NCBI GenBank assembly: GCA_002441205.1
Contig: DJVN01000132.1
Span: 1 to 6,175 of the forward strand
From: Syntrophaceae bacterium UBA6255
GTDB lineage: Bacteria > Desulfobacterota > Syntrophia > Syntrophales > Smithellaceae
DNA length: 6,175 nucleotides
Direction of reading: 5' to 3'
The position numbers were made by a program, and so were the translations under genes. The number at the start of each line of letters is the position of its first letter. Position 1 is the stretch's first letter. Shown piece by piece: positions 5,658 through 6,175 of this stretch. The notes below the pieces were generated by a model. It searched no databases. It saw only the letters and a list, made by a program, of their open reading frames with translations, and was not told the DNA's origin.

Positions 5658-5684
5658 CCGATTTATACAGTCTGTATAAATCGG
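5658..5684. promoter_or_regulatory. perfect 27-bp palindrome, second copy of the operator-like site
   Basis: CCGATTTATACAG, a central T and CTGTATAAATCGG form a perfect inverted repeat with 13-bp arms. Its 19-bp core repeats, with one change, at 5390-5408. It lies 33 nt downstream of the stop of the right-edge gene. As an intrinsic terminator it would be poor, because neither strand has a clean T-run after the stem (minus continues AATAAAAAAC). A repressor-binding site is the better reading, possibly paired with the other copy for looping. Confidence 0.5.
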
Positions 5685-5716
5685 CTAAAGACCGTCAAAA
5701 AGACCTTACACAAATA

Positions 5717-6175
5717 TTAATACCCGCCGTCAAGTTGGACGGAAAATTCCAACCATTCTATTTTCGGACAGCCGTCTTTCCCCGGCATGATCTTGAATTT
5801 TTTGATATCCATTTCTCCCCTGCCGAATTTTCGCACGGCATCGATATTCTCATCAGCTAACGCCTTGCGGGAAGCCTGTCCGGCAATTGTCTTGCCCACT
5901 TCCGGCGAAAAAATAAATTGTCGCGGATTGGCGGGACCGGCATCGGCATGGTAAGGACGATTAGCACATTCGGATGGGTGCTCTAAAAACTGCCAACCTT
6001 CTATTTCTCTGGGATTCGGCACAAAGTGAAAAGGCGGTGTGAGTCTTGCCAGATTTTCATCACGTCCAAATTCCCTGACGAATATTTGCCATCCTTCAGG
6101 CATCGGTTCGAGAATGAATTCAAAGCGCGAACCGAAATTGCGGCGAAACTGCTTCCCGCTTTCAACCCTTCCCGA
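5717..6175 (-). CDS. C-terminal part of an unrecognised protein, start beyond the window
   Basis: The open frame runs off the right edge, so at least 152 residues are visible and the N-terminus is missing. The methionine at 6103 is internal, because the 24 upstream codons are also open and read sensibly (ending FGSRFEFILEP). The visible part contains EPMPEGWQIFVREFGRDENL, then ARLTPPFHFVPNPREIEGW and FIFSPEVGKTI, and ends EWLEFSVQLDGGY. The mix of Trp, Pro and Gly with beta-type hydrophobic patterns suggests an extracytoplasmic beta-rich protein. I recall similar conserved hypothetical proteins with 'GW.I.V...NLARLTPP.HF' and 'I.GW.F' but cannot name a family. No link to the defence-like genes is evident, and a roughly 350-bp gap separates it from them. 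Confidence 0.75.
   Translation of the reverse strand, partial: SGRVESGKQFRRNFGSRFEFILEPMPEGWQIFVREFGRDENLARLTPPFHFVPNPREIEGWQFLEHPSECANRPYHADAGPANPRQFIFSPEVGKTIAGQASRKALADENIDAVRKFGRGEMDIKKFKIMPGKDGCPKIEWLEFSVQLDGGY

Noticed and set aside
5658..5684. Classical LexA/SOS box
   Set aside because: The half-sites face the wrong way: the dyad is ...ACAG-T-CTGT..., not the CTGT-N8-ACAG of the E. coli-type box, and no other known LexA motif fits.
1..6175. CRISPR array, tRNA or rRNA
   Set aside because: I see no regularly spaced direct repeats, no tRNA cloverleaf and no rRNA-like sequence.

Overview
The window looks like bacterial chromosomal accessory DNA, probably from a Gram-negative of the Desulfobacterota/Proteobacteria kind. 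That guess rests on gene style, a PsiE-family gene, a REP-like dispersed repeat and integron-type attC sites; no rRNA or other taxonomic marker is present. Every supportable gene lies on the minus strand, so the logical reading order runs from high to low coordinates.

Right edge (about 5717-6175): the C-terminal part of an unrecognised protein whose start lies outside the window. It is followed by about 350 bp of AT-rich non-coding DNA holding two near-identical palindromes (5658-5684 and 5390-5408) and a small GC-rich hairpin cluster (5455-5482). The second palindrome sits just upstream of the next gene.

Centre (about 2003-5364): three genes with a strong anti-phage defence flavour: a HEPN-like protein with an RNDAAH (RX4H) motif, an OLD-family ATPase with a C-terminal TOPRIM-like nuclease domain, and a TIR-domain protein with an unrecognised N-terminal half. 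The two gaps between them (4799-4862 and 2894-2967) are imperfect palindromes bounded by RYYYAAC/GTTRRRY-like ends, that is, attC-like integron recombination sites. The first 11 nt of the ATPase unit (read on minus) recur, with one G/A change, as the reverse complement of its own 3' R'' site, as expected for a cassette that once circularised. A weaker stem-loop follows the TIR gene. No integrase gene is visible, so this is a short cassette cluster whose integron platform is either distant or absent (CALIN-like).

Left part (1-1922): an exported two-EF-hand protein, a possible 38-codon ORF, a 150-aa Cys-containing protein of unknown role, a degenerate REP-like repeat (866-930), a PsiE-family membrane protein, and a small downstream gene that appears broken by a single-base deletion. 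None of these is flanked by clear attC sites.

The best candidate for something new is the HEPN - ATPase/TOPRIM - TIR trio, three different effector-type proteins in one co-directional attC-linked cluster under a possibly operator-controlled leader. Whether they form one system or three independent cassettes cannot be settled from the sequence.
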